Shown one piece after another: positions 13,054 to 14,391 of a DNA stretch of 14,391 nucleotides (positions within the stretch are counted from its first letter, which is position 1; the number at the start of each line of letters is the position of its first letter). The position numbers and the translations under genes are program-made. The stretch comes from Oscillospiraceae bacterium (lineage in GTDB: Bacteria; Bacillota; Clostridia; Oscillospirales; Ruminococcaceae): NCBI GenBank assembly GCA_017394475.1, contig JAFPYQ010000388.1, positions 1-14,391 on the forward strand, written 5' to 3'. Below the pieces are notes generated by a model. It saw only the letters and a list, made by a program, of their open reading frames with translations, searched no databases and was not told the DNA's origin.

Positions 13054-13542
13054 ATGGGAACTGTTATCATCGAAGGGCTCGTTGACTGCTTTCTGCTGCT
13101 CATCCCCTGTGTGGTCGGCATAGCCAACGGTCCTGTCAATATGGTGTTTTTTTATGAAAAGGAAGTTCATGAAAGAGTCATCACAAATGGTCTCACCACA
13201 AAGGAAAAGATCGACAAGGGCTTAAAAAGGTTCAAACTTTACAGTATAATACCCCTGATAGTCTTTCCGCTTATCGCAGTCTACGGGATAAACGGCACAG
13301 TGGGATTTGTCGATGGTTTTGTACAGATATGTACCATACTTGTGATGATGGGTCTGTTTGACAGGCTTTTCATAGACTGGTACTGGGTGGGCAAGACCAA
13401 GGCGTGGGTAATAGATGGCACAGAAGACCTGCAGCCCTATATCTACGGCAAAACGCTACTGATAAAATGGCTTACTACTCTCGTCGGCTTCCCTGTACTG
13501 GCAGTGATACTTTCCGCAGTGATGACGCTGTTCATCAGATGA
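13054..13542 (+). CDS. Four-span membrane protein co-transcribed with TetR regulator
   Basis: A 162-residue protein with four hydrophobic segments (about 5-27, 62-80, 86-105 and 138-160) and a charged loop (EKEVHERVITNGLTTKEKIDKGLKRFK, residues 35-61 in part). Recurrent aromatic residues FIDWYWVG precede a polar stretch before the last span. The family is not recognised; it is too small for an MFS or RND exporter. TetR-linked small membrane proteins are often efflux or stress-response factors, but nothing here proves that. Translation is served by AGGAGGA 6 bases before ATG. Confidence 0.75.
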   Translation: MGTVIIEGLVDCFLLLIPCVVGIANGPVNMVFFYEKEVHERVITNGLTTKEKIDKGLKRFKLYSIIPLIVFPLIAVYGINGTVGFVDGFVQICTILVMMGLFDRLFIDWYWVGKTKAWVIDGTEDLQPYIYGKTLLIKWLTTLVGFPVLAVILSAVMTLFIR

Positions 13543-13558
13543 CAAATTCTTTTTCGCT

Positions 13559-13589
13559 CTCTCCCGGGATGCCTCGGGGGAGAGTTTTT
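13559..13589 (+). terminator. Intrinsic terminator of the TetR operon
   Basis: CTCTCCC (13559-13565) and GGGAGAG (13578-13584) with GC-rich bases between, then TTTTT, 17 bases after the stop codon. Confidence 0.85.
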
Positions 13590-13677
13590 CGTTATACCAT
13601 ATCCCGTGCCCAGTGTACCGTTACAGTTACTCAAAATTAGAATCTCATTAAAACAAGTTAAGAATTTCCGTTTTCGG

Positions 13678-13706
13678 GTGATTTTTTGAAAACTTTGTGC
13701 TATAAT
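13678..13706 (+). promoter_or_regulatory. Extended -10 promoter for the alpha/beta hydrolase gene
   Basis: A perfect TATAAT (13701-13706) with TGC at the extended position. The -35 is poor (GTGATT at 13678-13683, 17-base spacer), so the extended -10 probably carries recognition. Start near 13713, giving a leader of about 20 bases that holds the ribosome site. Confidence 0.65.
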
Positions 13707-13734
13707 GGATAAGTCCAAAAAGGAGGAACTTATC

Positions 13735-14391
13735 GTGAAAAAGGCACTGATAACAGTTGGAAAAATACTGCTCGTCATACTGATACTGATAATACTGTCA
13801 CTGACCGCACTGTTCATCTATCACAGAGTTATGCTCTCAAAGGAAGAAGAACTTCTGAAAGACTACCCCGGTCAGATCGTCGAAGTGAACGGTCACAAAA
13901 TGAACGTGCTCGTTGATGGTGAGGGAGAGCATACATTCGTTTTCCTGTCGGGCGCAGGCAATTCCTCTCCCGCATTATCGTTCAAGCCGCTCTGCAGCAG
14001 ACTGAACGATGGATACAGAACAGTTGTCATCGAAAAATTCGGCTATGGTATCAGCGATATAGTTGATACAGAAAGAGATTACAAGTTCATGGTCGATGAG
14101 TGCAGAGAAGCACTTTCAAAGGCAGGTGTGCAGGCGCCATATATCCTCTGCCCTCATTCCAAATCGGGACTTGATGCACTGATGTGGGCACAGTGTTATC
14201 CCGATGAGGTAGAAGCGATAGTAGGGCTCGACATGGCTTTCCCGAAATCGTATGAGGGCATGGATCTTGAAAACAGGGATGACAGCACGACCCTTACGGA
14301 TATTGCAAAGAACACGGGCATAATAAGACTGTTCCTCACAGACGCTTCTTTGCCGGATATCTATACAAAGGATGAGAAAGCACTTATACGA
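13735..14391 (+). CDS. Membrane-anchored alpha/beta hydrolase, 3' end outside window
   Basis: Partial gene with 219 codons visible, start GTG preceded by AGGAGGA at 7 bases. An N-terminal membrane anchor (about 7-29, KKALITVGKILLVILILII) holds the enzyme on the outer face of the membrane. The following residues fit the alpha/beta hydrolase fold: a first strand EVNGHKMNVLVDGEG, the oxyanion-loop strand FVFLSGAGNSSP (68-79) and the catalytic strand YILCPHSKSGLDALMWA (136-152). The nucleophile would be S142. The elbow is PHSKS rather than the usual GHSxG, so both glycines flanking the nucleophile are replaced. The acid and histidine of the triad lie beyond the visible part, or the acid may be D166 (VGLDMAF). 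The substrate is unknown. Confidence 0.82.
   Translation, partial: MKKALITVGKILLVILILIILSLTALFIYHRVMLSKEEELLKDYPGQIVEVNGHKMNVLVDGEGEHTFVFLSGAGNSSPALSFKPLCSRLNDGYRTVVIEKFGYGISDIVDTERDYKFMVDECREALSKAGVQAPYILCPHSKSGLDALMWAQCYPDEVEAIVGLDMAFPKSYEGMDLENRDDSTTLTDIAKNTGIIRLFLTDASLPDIYTKDEKALIR

Overview
The window looks like part of a Gram-positive Clostridia chromosome, most like a gut or rumen Ruminococcus (Oscillospiraceae). The grounds are strong AGGAGG-type ribosome sites, extended -10 promoters (TGnTATAAT) before almost every transcription unit, an InlB-repeat surface protein, an intracellular GH43 enzyme, a PrsW-type protease and an AKR with a ferredoxin-like tail. This is inferred from gene content, not from a marker gene. 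No rRNA, tRNA, CRISPR, transposase or phage gene was seen.

Layout. (1) 1-2085, minus strand: a VanX-type D,D-dipeptidase followed by an extracytoplasmic thioredoxin-fold lipoprotein cut by the window edge. (2) 2192-3410, plus: an aldo/keto reductase with two C-terminal 4Fe-4S motifs. (3) 3466-4167: an unrecognised three-span membrane protein. (4) 4234-5433: an ECF-like sigma factor, a small two-span protein resembling an anti-sigma factor, and an 83-residue peptide with a double-glycine leader. (5) 5476-6779, minus: a polytopic membrane protein translationally coupled to a PrsW-family intramembrane protease. (6) 6780-7233: a 454-base regulatory region with two face-to-face sigma-A promoters, a two-copy direct repeat of about 59 bases, and an ECF-like promoter. 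(7) 7234-10026: a secreted, membrane-anchored protein of 930 residues with six InlB-type repeats. (8) 10201-11879: a YczE-like membrane protein and a GH43 glycosidase. (9) 11965-12243, minus: a 92-residue unknown. (10) 12464-13542: a TetR regulator and its membrane-protein partner, behind a nested palindrome. (11) 13735-end: a membrane-anchored alpha/beta hydrolase, partial.

The most interesting result is in parts 4 to 7. The same 34-base bipartite element, GCAACGCAGA then 7 variable bases then AAATCTGCTTATATATA, lies directly behind the sigma gene (before the two-span protein and GG-peptide) and again before the InlB-repeat surface protein 2.3 kb away. A PrsW-type protease, a family known from Bacillus subtilis to start degradation of an anti-sigma factor, lies between them. 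Together they suggest a self-contained cell-envelope signalling unit: an ECF sigma factor, a membrane anti-sigma under its feedback control, a membrane protease, a secreted GG-peptide and a surface protein as output. Family assignments rest on visible motifs. The regulatory links are inference.
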